From positions 1 to 64,000 of the forward strand of contig CAJWLO010000011.1 in NCBI GenBank assembly GCA_913043235.1: 64,000 bases of DNA. Reading direction: 5' to 3'. Below the pieces are notes generated by a model that worked only from the letters and a program-made list of their open reading frames with translations, was not told where the DNA came from and did not search any database. Source of the DNA: an uncultured Fidelibacterota bacterium (GTDB lineage: Bacteria > Fidelibacterota > Marinisomatia > Marinisomatales > UBA1611). A program made the translations under genes and the position numbers. Of this stretch, positions 9,496 to 19,668 are shown piece after piece. Position 1 is the first letter of the stretch. Each line of letters starts with the position of its first letter.

Positions 9496-11166
9496 TTATT
9501 CTAATACAGCTCCCCTGTTTGCCGAAGTAACCATCCGGGAATAACGGCCTAGATACCCATAGGTTATTTTCGGTATAAAAGGTAGTAGATTTTTTAAGCG
9601 ATCCTGTATTTCCTCATCGCTCAAATCCACATCCAATGATTTTTCAGGAATGTTGATTTTGATCTTATCACCTTGTTGAAGAATAGCAATAGGTCCTCCA
9701 TCTGCTGCTTCTGGAGATATATGTCCAATGCAAGCTCCTCTTGTCCCACCTGAGAATCGGCCATCGGTTATTAAAGCAACCTTATCACCCAATCCCATAC
9801 CCATAATAGCACTTGTTGGGGAAAGCATCTCGGGCATTCCAGGACCTCCTTTTGGCCCTTCTGTACGGATCACAACTACATCACCTGGTTGTACTTCATG
9901 GCTTAAAATACCATCCAATGCTTCTTCCTGTGATTCATAGATTCGGGCAGGTCCAGAATGAACCAGCATTGATTTATCCAAAGCAGCAGTTTTCACTACT
10001 GATCCATTTGGGGCTAGGTTGCCAAACAATATTGCTAGTCCTCCTTGCTCAGAATAGGGATCTTCAAGTGTCCGAATTACAGTTTGATCTTTAATTAAAG
10101 CACCTTCGATATTTTGTCCAATTGATTGTCCTGTTACCGTTAAACAACTCAAATTCAGAAGATCATTCTTTTTTGATAATTCATTCAAGATTGCGGAAAT
10201 ACCGCCTGCACGATCCACATCTTCCATATGAACATTCTTAGTAGCAGGGCTAACCTTGCATATGTACGGTGTTTTATCAGATAAATTATTTAATTCTTCG
10301 AGTTCAAAATCTATTCCTGCTTCCACAGCAATAGCCAGTGTATGTAAAACTGTGTTTGTGCTGCCTCCCATGGCCATATCAAGGACAAAAGCATTTCGAA
10401 TAGTTTCCGTTGTAATGATATCAAGTGGTTTAATATCCTGATGAACCAAGTCTACAATTCGATTTCCTGCTTCTTTAACCAATTCCATGCGTCCTTCATC
10501 TATAGCAAGTATAGAACCATTTCCAGGAAGCGCAATACCAAGGGCTTCCATTAAACAATTCATGGAATTGGCTGTAAACATTCCAGAACAGGAACCACAT
10601 GTAGGGCATCCTTCCTTTTCAATTTCGGTTAAATCATCTTCTGAAATCATACCACTCTTAACCTGACCTACCCCTTCAAAAACAGATATTAAATCTACTT
10701 TTTCCCCATTTAACAAGCCTGCTTTCATCGGTCCTCCTGATACAAAAATAGTCGGGATATTCAAGCGCACTGCAGCCATAAGCATTCCTGGCACAATTTT
10801 GTCACAGTTTGTTATACACATTAGGCCATCTAGTCTGTGTGCTTCTACTACCGTTTCAACACTATCAGCAATTAGTTCCCTGCTGGCCAAAGAATAACGC
10901 ATTCCAATGTGCCCCATAGCAATACCATCATCTACACCGATTGTATTGAATTCAAAGGGCACACCGCCAGCTTCACGTATAACATCTTTGGCTATTTTCC
11001 CAAATCCTTGTAGGTGTACATGGCCGGGGATTAAATCAGTGTACGAATTGGCAATACCAATAAATGGTTTCTGAAAGTCTTCATCAGACTGAATTGCACC
11101 CGTAGCCCGAAGCAGGCTCCGGTGAGGGGCATGTTCATATCCTTTTTTTACCTGGTCTGATCTCAT
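9496..11166 (-). CDS. ilvD: Dihydroxyacid dehydratase
   Basis: Fe-S dehydratase producing 2-oxoacids for valine, leucine and isoleucine. Cluster cysteines are visible in [11 protein letters not shown] and [38 protein letters not shown] and [20 protein letters not shown] are further signatures. I place the start at the ATG at 11166 (556 aa, [14 protein letters not shown]) because an AAGGA ribosome-binding site sits 6 bases upstream and family members begin here. The open frame continues upstream to a GTG at 11274, but those 36 codons are not DHAD-like and overlap the regulatory leader. First enzyme gene of the ilv-leu-cimA operon. Confidence 0.95.
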   Translation of the reverse strand: MRSDQVKKGYEHAPHRSLLRATGAIQSDEDFQKPFIGIANSYTDLIPGHVHLQGFGKIAKDVIREAGGVPFEFNTIGVDDGIAMGHIGMRYSLASRELIADSVETVVEAHRLDGLMCITNCDKIVPGMLMAAVRLNIPTIFVSGGPMKAGLLNGEKVDLISVFEGVGQVKSGMISEDDLTEIEKEGCPTCGSCSGMFTANSMNCLMEALGIALPGNGSILAIDEGRMELVKEAGNRIVDLVHQDIKPLDIITTETIRNAFVLDMAMGGSTNTVLHTLAIAVEAGIDFELEELNNLSDKTPYICKVSPATKNVHMEDVDRAGGISAILNELSKKNDLLNLSCLTVTGQSIGQNIEGALIKDQTVIRTLEDPYSEQGGLAILFGNLAPNGSVVKTAALDKSMLVHSGPARIYESQEEALDGILSHEVQPGDVVVIRTEGPKGGPGMPEMLSPTSAIMGMGLGDKVALITDGRFSGGTRGACIGHISPEAADGGPIAILQQGDKIKINIPEKSLDVDLSDEEIQDRLKNLLPFIPKITYGYLGRYSRMVTSANRGAVLE

Positions 11167-11238
11167 CAGATTCCTTTTTTTAGATGATAATGAATACCAT
11201 GAAAATATTTCTGCCAATCTTGCTGCCGGTTCAGATGT

Positions 11239-11365
11239 TTCAGGGGTGGAATAAATGATTGAGGAGAGTCTCACTCACCATTCTCACCGCCTGAATATTT
11301 TTAGTTCTTTCTAGGCGACCAGAATGGCGACAGTAATAATTAGTACTAGAATTAAAATATTCAGG
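11239..11365 (-). promoter_or_regulatory. Candidate ilv attenuator: mutually exclusive stems
   Basis: On the transcript, three segments can pair in two exclusive ways. Segment 1 (11354-11365, CCTGAATATTTT) lies inside the leader ORF and is perfectly complementary over 12 bases to segment 2 (11290-11301), just after the leader stop. Segment 2 also overlaps 11285-11295, TTCAGGCGGTG on the transcript, which pairs with segment 3 (11239-11248, CACCCCTGAA) with one bulged C. A ribosome stalled on the Ile/Leu/Val codons downstream of segment 1 would free segment 2 for segment 3. I do not see a U-run after either stem, so a classic intrinsic terminator is not evident; control by translation or Rho is possible. 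Pairing is seen; function is inferred. Confidence 0.5.
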
Positions 11366-11478
11366 TACTCAATAATAGATGCTAAAAGAATAGCCGGTGA
11401 ATAAACAATTAAATTGCTAAAAATCCCAGAGGGATGTATTCCAGCGACGCTGTAGTTGTCTTTTCTTTTTTTATCCAT
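11311..11478 (-). CDS. Putative ilv leader peptide, 55 aa
   Basis: A short ORF between the operon promoter and ilvD. It begins MDKKRKDNYSVAGIHPSG and ends with EYLNILILVLIITVAILVA, in which 13 of 19 residues are Ile, Leu or Val. Position and composition match leader peptides of BCAA attenuators. There is no good Shine-Dalgarno site before the ATG, and the hydrophobic end would also suit a single membrane helix, so a small membrane protein remains an alternative. Its codons include one arm of the exclusive stems described at 11239-11365. Confidence 0.5.
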   Translation of the reverse strand: MDKKRKDNYSVAGIHPSGIFSNLIVYSPAILLASIIEYLNILILVLIITVAILVA

Positions 11479-11485
11479 TATTTCG

Positions 11486-11511
11486 TACCGGGCTTTAATG
11501 AAAACCCGGTA
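11486..11511 (-). other. Strong hairpin ahead of the ilv leader ORF
   Basis: TACCGGG and CCCGGTA arms with a further G-U pair and three A-U pairs give an 11-bp stem closing a CATT loop on the transcript. It lies between the predicted transcription start and the leader ORF, 7 bases before its ATG. On the plus strand the hairpin is followed by ATTTTTATTATT, so it could terminate transcription arriving from the left on that strand; on the minus strand there is no U-run. It may instead protect or fold the 5' end of the ilv mRNA. Confidence 0.55.
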
Positions 11512-11533
11512 TTTTTATTATTGTGTATCCTTG

Positions 11534-11561
11534 ATAGTAAACATTTAATATATTCTGTCAA
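11534..11561 (-). promoter_or_regulatory. Predicted sigma-70-like promoter of the ilv-leu-cimA operon
   Basis: On the minus strand a perfect TTGACA (-35, 11556-11561) is followed after 16 bases by TACTAT (-10, 11534-11539). Transcription would start near 11527, just ahead of the 11-bp hairpin and leader ORF. The placement between asnB and the leader makes it the natural start of the operon. Confidence 0.55.
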
Positions 11562-11604
11562 ACACTAAACTTGTTTAATTATAATATTAAATTTGTTTAA
11601 TATA

Positions 11605-13194
11605 TTATTCTTTGTAATCTGTCAACTCCCTTGCCGAAGGGTCTAACACATTTGTCCATCTGGGCATCCAAAAATGGGGAATCAATTCCCCATTGTCCCC
11701 AAAAAATTCTTGAAACACCTTTCGATAATAATAACTCTCTTTTAATTGCGGGGTACAATGTCTAAATAATCTCCTTTCACGAAAAAATTCATCATCGCTG
11801 ATTCTTTGATCAACAAAAGTTTGAATGATTTTATGCCATGATTTTTTTTGAGAGCTGACCCCATCTGAAAAAGCACATTTACGCCTCCATAGTACTTCAT
11901 CAGGTAATAGATCCTGGTGGTCAAACGCTTTCCTGAGCAGGTGTTTCTCTAATCTTTGCTCTCCATCAAACACTTTCATCTCGGCAGGAATCGATAAATA
12001 ATATTTAACAAAGGCCTTATCCAAAAAGGGGGTTCGTGCTTCCAAACCATTGGAGCTAATACTACGATCCGATCTTAAAACATCAAAATAGTGCAATTCT
12101 TCTACGAGGCGTTCACTTTCGCTTTGTAGCACTTCCAGTGAGGGGGCATTTTTTAAATATACATATCCGCAACAAACTTCATCACTACCATCACCATTGA
12201 AGATTACTTTGCAGTTGGTATTTATACTTATATATTTAGAAACTAGATAATTCCCCACACTAGCTCTAACTGTAGTCGTATCGTAGGATTCAATATTATA
12301 AATAACAGTATCAATGGCATCTAGGAAATCTTTTTCGGAAATTGTAATCTGGTGATGCTTTGTGCCTAGGAAATCAGCCACGATTTGTGCATACTCCAAA
12401 TCAACACTGCCTGGCATCCCGATTGAAAATGTATTTAACTTCTGTCCATTATTGTAACGAGAAACCAGACTCGTTATTAGACTTGAATCTAATCCTCCAG
12501 ATAATAAACAACCGATCTCTCTTTCCGACATAAGACGTTTTTTCACAGCATTGATGATCAAAATTCTAATCTGATCGCAAATAACATCTTCATTCTTATC
12601 CTGAATCACAGCGCCATTGTAGGTAAAATAACGGTTAAATGTCTCTGGCACATCGGAGCACCACCAGGTCCCAGGAGGGAAAGGCAATATAGTATCACAG
12701 AATTGGATTAGAGGTTTTGCTTCAGAAGCAATAAATATTTCTTCTTTAATTCTTCCCATAAACCCTGGGCGAACTCCAATAGGATCTCTGGATGCAAATA
12801 ACAGATTGGATGATGCATCATGTAGCACAAACATAAATACACCATCAAGTGCATTAACCGTCTTTTCTATACCAAATTTTCTATACATATATAGAATAAT
12901 TTCACAGTCTGATCCAGTTGTTAAACTGAATCCATACTTTTCAGCAAGATCCTTATAATTATATATTTCCCCATTACAAATCAAAGTTAAGGAATCATCC
13001 AGGGGATGTTTCATAGGCTGATTACCAGACTCGGTGGTACCTACGATTGCCAATCGGTGAAAAGCAAATAATACATCATCAGCGATTTTATTATAATGGG
13101 TATTATCTGGTCCCCGATAACCAATCAGATTAACTGCATCCTGCAAGTCTGACCAAGCATGAGTTCTTCCTTTATAGGAAAATATACCGCACAT
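11605..13194 (-). CDS. asnB: Asparagine synthase (glutamine-hydrolysing)
   Basis: Class II glutamine amidotransferase fused to an ATP-dependent synthetase; makes asparagine from aspartate and glutamine. The catalytic Cys2 is exposed by the MCGIFSYKG start, with YRGPDNTHY and FHRLAIVG in the glutaminase domain. The synthetase domain has the PP-loop LLSGGLDSSLITSL (about residue 235), FSIGMPGSVDLEYA and NGDGSDEVCCGY. 529 aa, close to AsnB of E. coli (554). It is separated from the ilv leader by 126 bp and probably has its own promoter upstream of 13194. Confidence 0.93.
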   Translation of the reverse strand: MCGIFSYKGRTHAWSDLQDAVNLIGYRGPDNTHYNKIADDVLFAFHRLAIVGTTESGNQPMKHPLDDSLTLICNGEIYNYKDLAEKYGFSLTTGSDCEIILYMYRKFGIEKTVNALDGVFMFVLHDASSNLLFASRDPIGVRPGFMGRIKEEIFIASEAKPLIQFCDTILPFPPGTWWCSDVPETFNRYFTYNGAVIQDKNEDVICDQIRILIINAVKKRLMSEREIGCLLSGGLDSSLITSLVSRYNNGQKLNTFSIGMPGSVDLEYAQIVADFLGTKHHQITISEKDFLDAIDTVIYNIESYDTTTVRASVGNYLVSKYISINTNCKVIFNGDGSDEVCCGYVYLKNAPSLEVLQSESERLVEELHYFDVLRSDRSISSNGLEARTPFLDKAFVKYYLSIPAEMKVFDGEQRLEKHLLRKAFDHQDLLPDEVLWRRKCAFSDGVSSQKKSWHKIIQTFVDQRISDDEFFRERRLFRHCTPQLKESYYYRKVFQEFFGDNGELIPHFWMPRWTNVLDPSARELTDYKE

Positions 13195-13582
13195 CTATTT
13201 TATCTACTTTCATTTTCATTTAATAGGCACAGGTTCGCAATCTTCAAGGACTTTAATAAAGCTATATAATGCTGTTAGAAAATTTTACTAATTCTTATCA
13301 ATTGATGGGTACATTGAAACTAAAAAAAGTATCTTCAAGAAAAACAGTCATTAGATACTATAAGATCCGTATCTATTGCAATAATACACAAGTCTTGTTT
13401 GTACCCATGCTAAATCATCTAATCCATATAATTTAATATTTTAAGTATATTCCTTACAATATAAATGAATTTGAATACAAATTCACATAATTATATAAAT
13501 ATTAAATTCCCTATATAATCTTTCGACTTGACTTTATTAATGCTTATTCAATAGTATAAGTACCTTCTATTGTTATTTGAAA
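13195..13582 (-). other. asnB upstream region with nested inverted repeats
   Basis: AT-rich, no ORF. Two nested inverted repeats are visible: ATGGGTACA (13305-13313) with TGTACCCAT (13400-13408), and inside them AGTATCT (13328-13334) with AGATACT (13353-13359). On the asnB transcript this could fold as a long arm capped by a small hairpin. I see no tRNA, T-box AGGGTGG motif or known riboswitch core. It could be asnB 5' leader structure or chance in AT-rich DNA. Confidence 0.3.
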
Positions 13583-13725
13583 ATTCAGCACAGGATTTTA
13601 TCCAGAAAGGTTGAGGGCACAGGCCCCATGATACCTTAGCAACCAGGAAAATATTTCCAAGGTGCTAATTCCTGCCTTGGCGTATAGCCGAGGAAAGATA
13701 AGAGCATGCAATGCTGAATCTTATC
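13583..13725 (+). promoter_or_regulatory. SAM-I (S-box) riboswitch
   Basis: Classic S-box core: TTATCCAGAAAGGTTGAGGG (13598 on), GGCCCC, TTAGCAACC (13636-13644), AAGGTGCTAATTCC (13659-13672) and GAAAGATAAG. The P1 helix forms between TTATC (13598-13602) and GATAA (13697-13701), and can be lengthened by ATTCAGCA (13583-13590) with TGCTGAAT (13712-13719). A competing hairpin pairs GATAAG (13697-13702) with CTTATC (13720-13725) around AGCAT/ATGCT, which offers the switch. Without a strong U-run the platform is uncertain. Expected action is repression of met genes at high S-adenosylmethionine. Confidence 0.93.
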
Positions 13726-13759
13726 CTAAATTTAATTCTCCCACATTTTCATAGATTGA

Positions 13760-15142
<1,383 letters not shown>

Positions 15143-15161
15143 TAAGAATATTACGATATAG

Positions 15162-15200
15162 GGATAGTGCTATCAAGGCCTAGCCTTGATAGCACTATCC
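15162..15200 (+). repeat. 18-bp perfect inverted repeat between metY and metA
   Basis: GGATAGTGCTATCAAGGC (15162-15179) and its exact reverse complement (15183-15200) flank a 3-base CTA loop, so RNA would form a very stable 18-bp hairpin. It begins 19 bp after the metY stop and ends 4 bp before the metA ribosome-binding site (GGAG, 15205-15208). There is no U-run, so it is unlikely to be a simple terminator. An mRNA-processing or stability element, or a partial translation block on metA, would fit. Confidence 0.85.
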
Positions 15201-15214
15201 AAATGGAGCGGTTC

Positions 15215-16015
15215 ATGAAAATTGCTGTCTTAAACCTCATGCCAAATAAAGTGGAGACAGAAAATCATTTGCAAAAAAGCCTGGGTCAAAATGATTATGA
15301 TATAGAATATACGTTTCTCCGGACTGCTACCTATCAATCCAAAAACTCTGACCCTGCATACCTAGAAGCTAATTATAAGATTATTGATGATATCATCTCA
15401 GAAAAATATCATGGATTTATCTGTACAGGTGCTCCCGTAGAAACCCTTCCTTTTGAATCAGTGATATATATTGATGAGTTAACTCAAATTATACAATGGG
15501 CTCGAAATAAAACATACTCATCCTACTACATATGCTGGGGTGCGAACGTGGCACTATATCATTTCTACGGAATTGAAAAAATTCTGCACGAAAAGAAATT
15601 TTCAGGGATTTATGACCATGATATTATTGCTCCTGGTGCAAATCTAATGAATGGTTTAAATGGTATAATCAAAATACCAGTCTCTAGATTTGCAGGAGTA
15701 AGAAGGGCTGATATTGATGCAGAACCGGATTTAGAATTACTATTGTATTCGGAGGAATCGGGTCCATGCCTTATTTCCAGTAAAGCACATAATGAATATT
15801 ACAATTTTAATCATTTTGAATATGATGCAGATACCTTGTCTAAAGAATATCATCGTGATATAAAAAATGGAATGGAAATAGATATGCCTGTAAATTATTT
15901 TCCAAATAATAATCCTCAAAATGAACCCGTTAAATGCTGGGGAATCCATGGAACCCTATTTTTTAATAATTGGTTACAGAATATGTATATTTATTCAAAT
16001 TCAAAAAAAGCATAA
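15215..16015 (+). CDS. metA: Homoserine O-acetyltransferase, MetA family, short form
   Basis: Acylates homoserine to feed MetY. The glutamine-amidotransferase-like fold shows LNLMPNKVETENH near the N-terminus, the catalytic cysteine in YICWGANVALYHF, the late catalytic histidine in NFNHFEYDADTL (usually GHPEYD), and MPVNYFPNNNPQNEPV. CTGAPVETLPF has Glu at the position that is Glu in acetyl-CoA-using and Gly in succinyl-CoA-using MetA, so acetyl transfer is predicted and matches MetY. I choose ATG 15215 (266 aa) for its GGAG site 6 bases upstream; ATG 15203 and GTG 15167 are alternatives. The usual first ~35 residues of MetA are missing. Confidence 0.87.
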   Translation: MKIAVLNLMPNKVETENHLQKSLGQNDYDIEYTFLRTATYQSKNSDPAYLEANYKIIDDIISEKYHGFICTGAPVETLPFESVIYIDELTQIIQWARNKTYSSYYICWGANVALYHFYGIEKILHEKKFSGIYDHDIIAPGANLMNGLNGIIKIPVSRFAGVRRADIDAEPDLELLLYSEESGPCLISSKAHNEYYNFNHFEYDADTLSKEYHRDIKNGMEIDMPVNYFPNNNPQNEPVKCWGIHGTLFFNNWLQNMYIYSNSKKA

Positions 16016-16145
16016 TAGAAGTCTGTATCGAATTTGCTTTAGGAAAAAGTATCTTTCTTACCTTAATTCTGAACTGATTTACAATATATAGAATACTTAA
16101 TTTTAAGATATAATATATATATTCGAATATTTAGAGAGGTTACAG

Positions 16146-18569
16146 TTGGCATTAGAAATATTAAAATTCGGTGGATCATCTATCGCAGATGCAGAAAAAA
16201 TTCGCCAAGTGGCCAATATTATCCGGGATAAGAAAAGTAGGGGCGAGATAGTCATTGTGATATCTGCTTTTGGTGGTGTCACAGATACATTGAAAGATCT
16301 AGCCGATAAAGCTGCTTCCGGCAAACCCAGAGATCAAATGTATGATTTACTGATCAAAAGACATAGGGAATGCATACATGATTTGAATTCACAAATCAAT
16401 AATGATTACCAATATCATCTTGATGAATATTTTATACAATTGGAATCAGATCTTTCATCGATCGCAAAAGCAAAACAAATCTCATCCCAATCGCAGGACA
16501 AAATCCTATCCTATGGAGAATTGTTATCTACAACAATTTTAGCGCAGTATTTATATCAAATAGGAATCCCTGCTGAACAATTAGATGCAAGAAAAGTCAT
16601 ATTAACCGATAACAATTTTGGGCATGCATACGTGCATTACCAAAAATCATACGACCGAATAAAGACTTATTACAAAGAGTGTACCAAAGTCCAGATAGTC
16701 ACCGGTTTCTTAGGAGCCACTGAAAATGAAATAACAACTACACTAGGAAGAAATGGTTCAGATTATACTGCTTCTATCTTTGGTGCAGCATTGAATGCAA
16801 AAGTGATTGAAATCTGGACCGATGTTGACGGAATTCTTTCCGCGGATCCTAATATTATAAAAAAAGCAAAAGCTATTCCCAGCATGACTTATGAGGAAGC
16901 AATGGAATTGGCGCATGCTGGAGCAAAAGTCATTTTTCCCCCTTCCATGATACCAGCCCTTTATAAAAATATACCCATTTTTATCAAAAATACATTTGAC
17001 CCAGAACAATCAGGTACAAGAATAGGAAAAGACCGTGCAGTTTTAGATGAGATTGTTGTGGGAATATCATCCTTATCCAATATCTCGCTAGTACTGCTTC
17101 AAGGAGCGGGTTTGGTAAGTCTAAAAGGTACTATAGGACGTATATTCTCAACTTTAGCAAAAGAAAACATTAATATAATTCTGATCTCAATGGCATTCAG
17201 TGAACATTCTGTCTGCTTCGCCATAAAACCAAAGTATAATACTGTTGCATTGAGAGCTTTAAAAACTGAGTTCGAAACTGAGATTAAACAGAAAAAAATT
17301 GATAGAATCAAATTAGAAAAAAGTTTATCACTTGTTGCTGTCGTAGGCGAAGGCATGCGCCAAAATCCGGGAGTTTCTGGTCGGGTCTTCTCAACTCTTG
17401 GCAGCCATGATATCAGTATCATCGCTATAGCTCAAGGATCATCAGAGCGAAATATATCTTTCATTGTAGATGATGCTGACGTATCTAATACCTTAAGGAT
17501 TTTGCATAATGAATTTTTTGAAAAAAAAGAAGATTTTCTGGATATCTACCTAGTGGGTACGGGCACCATTGGTAGTGAATTATTAAATATCATCAGTCAG
17601 CATAATATGAATAACATACGAATTTGTGCTCTTGGTAATAGCAAAAAAATGCTCCTTGGTAATGCTGCAATTAATCCTGTCACTGCAATAGATAATTTAA
17701 AAAAAGCTTCTGATCAATTTGTTTTAGATAAGTTCCTAAAACATAAAAATTTTGGATTAAACAGTAAAGTTTTTGTTGATTGTACTGCCAGTGAAACCAT
17801 CGCGAAACAATATGCGGATATACTAAACAATGGTTTCTCAGTGGTTGCAGCAAATAAAATCGCAAATACTTTGGGTTATGATTACTACCGTGCTATGCGA
17901 AAATCTGCCAAAGAAAGAAACGTTCATTTTCGGTATGAAACCAATGTAGGTGCAGGTTTGCCTATTATTAATACGCTAAAAGGGTTGCTGGTAGCAGGGG
18001 ATGAAATACTCGAGATCCAGGGTATATTGTCTGGCACATTAAGTTATTTATTTAATAGTTTTGATGGTCAAACTCTTTTCAGTTCATTAGTCAGTTCTGC
18101 TAGGGATAAAGGGTTTACTGAGCCGGACCCTAGGGAAGATTTAAATGGCATGGACGTGGCCAGAAAAATGCTAATATTAGTTCGAGAAACAGGCGCTAAG
18201 TTGGACCTGGATGATGTTTCTGTGGAAAGTTTGATACCGGAAGCATTGGGTCCAGACTTACCTGTGGCGGAATTTTTAAATCAATTTTCCAATTTTGATT
18301 CATTTTTCCTTGATCGTCTTAATAAAGCAAAAACTGAACAGAAAGTACTGCGTTACTTAGGAACTTGGGATGGAAGCAAGATTAGAGCTGGACTAGAAGC
18401 CGTGGATCAAAAAAGCCCGTTTTATCATCAGTACGGTAGTGAGAATCTTATCATGTTTAAAACTAGAAGATACCATGATGTACCCCTGGTTATCAAAGGA
18501 TACGGTGCCGGTGCCGGCGTTACCGCCACAGGAGTACTTCAAGATATTCAAGCATGTATCAAGAATTAA
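16146..18569 (+). CDS. thrA: Bifunctional aspartokinase / homoserine dehydrogenase
   Basis: 807-aa fusion that phosphorylates aspartate and reduces aspartate semialdehyde to homoserine. The kinase starts with LKFGGSSIADAEKIRQVA; GRNGSDYTASIFGAAL and EIWTDVDGILSADPN follow. A double ACT region lies near residues 315-455 (LVSLKGTIGRIFSTL, LVAVVGEGMRQNPGVSGRVF). The dehydrogenase has YLVGTGTIGSELL (about residue 470) and GLPIINTLKGLLVAGDEI. The start is a TTG at 16146 with GAGAGG about 7 bases upstream. A TATAAT-like box near 16109 may give an extra promoter. Threonine feedback is expected. Confidence 0.95.
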   Translation: MALEILKFGGSSIADAEKIRQVANIIRDKKSRGEIVIVISAFGGVTDTLKDLADKAASGKPRDQMYDLLIKRHRECIHDLNSQINNDYQYHLDEYFIQLESDLSSIAKAKQISSQSQDKILSYGELLSTTILAQYLYQIGIPAEQLDARKVILTDNNFGHAYVHYQKSYDRIKTYYKECTKVQIVTGFLGATENEITTTLGRNGSDYTASIFGAALNAKVIEIWTDVDGILSADPNIIKKAKAIPSMTYEEAMELAHAGAKVIFPPSMIPALYKNIPIFIKNTFDPEQSGTRIGKDRAVLDEIVVGISSLSNISLVLLQGAGLVSLKGTIGRIFSTLAKENINIILISMAFSEHSVCFAIKPKYNTVALRALKTEFETEIKQKKIDRIKLEKSLSLVAVVGEGMRQNPGVSGRVFSTLGSHDISIIAIAQGSSERNISFIVDDADVSNTLRILHNEFFEKKEDFLDIYLVGTGTIGSELLNIISQHNMNNIRICALGNSKKMLLGNAAINPVTAIDNLKKASDQFVLDKFLKHKNFGLNSKVFVDCTASETIAKQYADILNNGFSVVAANKIANTLGYDYYRAMRKSAKERNVHFRYETNVGAGLPIINTLKGLLVAGDEILEIQGILSGTLSYLFNSFDGQTLFSSLVSSARDKGFTEPDPREDLNGMDVARKMLILVRETGAKLDLDDVSVESLIPEALGPDLPVAEFLNQFSNFDSFFLDRLNKAKTEQKVLRYLGTWDGSKIRAGLEAVDQKSPFYHQYGSENLIMFKTRRYHDVPLVIKGYGAGAGVTATGVLQDIQACIKN

Positions 18570-18570
18570 C

Positions 18571-19668
18571 ATGAATCGAAAAATTCAAGTAAGCATCTTG
18601 GGAGCTACTGGGATGGTTGGACAGAATTATATACGCTTACTGGAGAATCATCCCTGGTTCCAGATAGTTGACGTGGCTGCTTCTCCTCGTTCAGCTGGAA
18701 AAACATATTCTGTCGCAGTCGGCCAAAACTGGCTCATGCCAGATCCAATACCTGTATCTGTTTCTAATTTGGTTATTCGGGATGTGCGAGATTTTGATTC
18801 TATTCCAAAAAATTTAAATTGTGTTTTTTCTGCCATGGATCTGCTAGAGAAGGAAAAAACTAGAAATTTGGAATTTGATTATGCGAAAGCCGGATTTCCC
18901 CTAATCAGCAATAGTTCGGCTAACCGGTGGACTAATGATGTGCCCATGATTATCCCGGAAATCAACCCTGATCATATAGATGTTATCCCAATTCAACAAT
19001 CCGGACGCGGGTTGCCACCTAATGGATTTGTAGCAGTCAAGCCTAACTGTTCCATTCAATCCTATCTGGTTGGACTGCATGCTTTGGAAGAAGCGGGTTT
19101 TCCTGTGGACCAAGTGCAAGTTACTACATTGCAAGCTCTTTCTGGCGGCGGACATGCCACAATTTCTAGCCCTGAAATGGTAAAGAATGTTATTCCCTAC
19201 ATTAAAGGAGAAGAAAAAAAAACTGAAAATGAGCCGCTAAAAATACTAGGCCACATAACAAATGAAGGCATTAAAAATACGGGCAGGATAAATATATCAG
19301 CTACCTGTACTAGAGTTCCTGTCATTGATGGACATATGGCTGTAGTTTATATTCGATTCAAGGATAAAAAAACATCTATTGATAGAATCAAATCCATCTG
19401 GAGAAAATACAAGGGAATACCACAGATTGAGAACCTCCCTACAGGTCCAGAGAAACCAATCATTTATATCGAAGAGGAAAATCGTCCCCAGCCTAAATTG
19501 GACCGAGATTTGGAAAATGGTATGGCTGTTACAATTGGCCGATTAACCCAAGATAAAATTTTCGATTTTCGATTTGTAGCTCTTTCTCATAATACAGTTA
19601 GAGGTGCTGCCGGCGGTGCTATTCTAATGGCAGAATTGCTGGTAAAAAAAGGATATATCCATGCTTAA
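18571..19668 (+). CDS. asd: Aspartate-semialdehyde dehydrogenase, archaeal/fungal-like type
   Basis: Reduces aspartyl phosphate to the semialdehyde, between the two ThrA activities. 365 aa from ATG 18571, directly after the thrA stop; the frame is open further upstream but only inside thrA. Rossmann motif SILGATGMVGQNYIRLL, catalytic cysteine in AVKPNCSIQSYLVGL, and ALSGGGHATISSPEM are typical of the branch found in archaea and fungi rather than the E. coli type. The end overlaps thrB by 8 bases. Confidence 0.93.
   Translation: MNRKIQVSILGATGMVGQNYIRLLENHPWFQIVDVAASPRSAGKTYSVAVGQNWLMPDPIPVSVSNLVIRDVRDFDSIPKNLNCVFSAMDLLEKEKTRNLEFDYAKAGFPLISNSSANRWTNDVPMIIPEINPDHIDVIPIQQSGRGLPPNGFVAVKPNCSIQSYLVGLHALEEAGFPVDQVQVTTLQALSGGGHATISSPEMVKNVIPYIKGEEKKTENEPLKILGHITNEGIKNTGRINISATCTRVPVIDGHMAVVYIRFKDKKTSIDRIKSIWRKYKGIPQIENLPTGPEKPIIYIEEENRPQPKLDRDLENGMAVTIGRLTQDKIFDFRFVALSHNTVRGAAGGAILMAELLVKKGYIHA

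Noticed and set aside
11167-11274. Extension of ilvD to the GTG at 11274
   Set aside because: The extra 36 residues do not look like DHAD, the ATG at 11166 has a good ribosome-binding site, and the segment overlaps the leader stems.
15167-15214. Start of metA at GTG 15167
   Set aside because: Those codons are read from the 18-bp palindrome itself; ATG 15215 has a spaced GGAG site and matches the conserved N-terminus.
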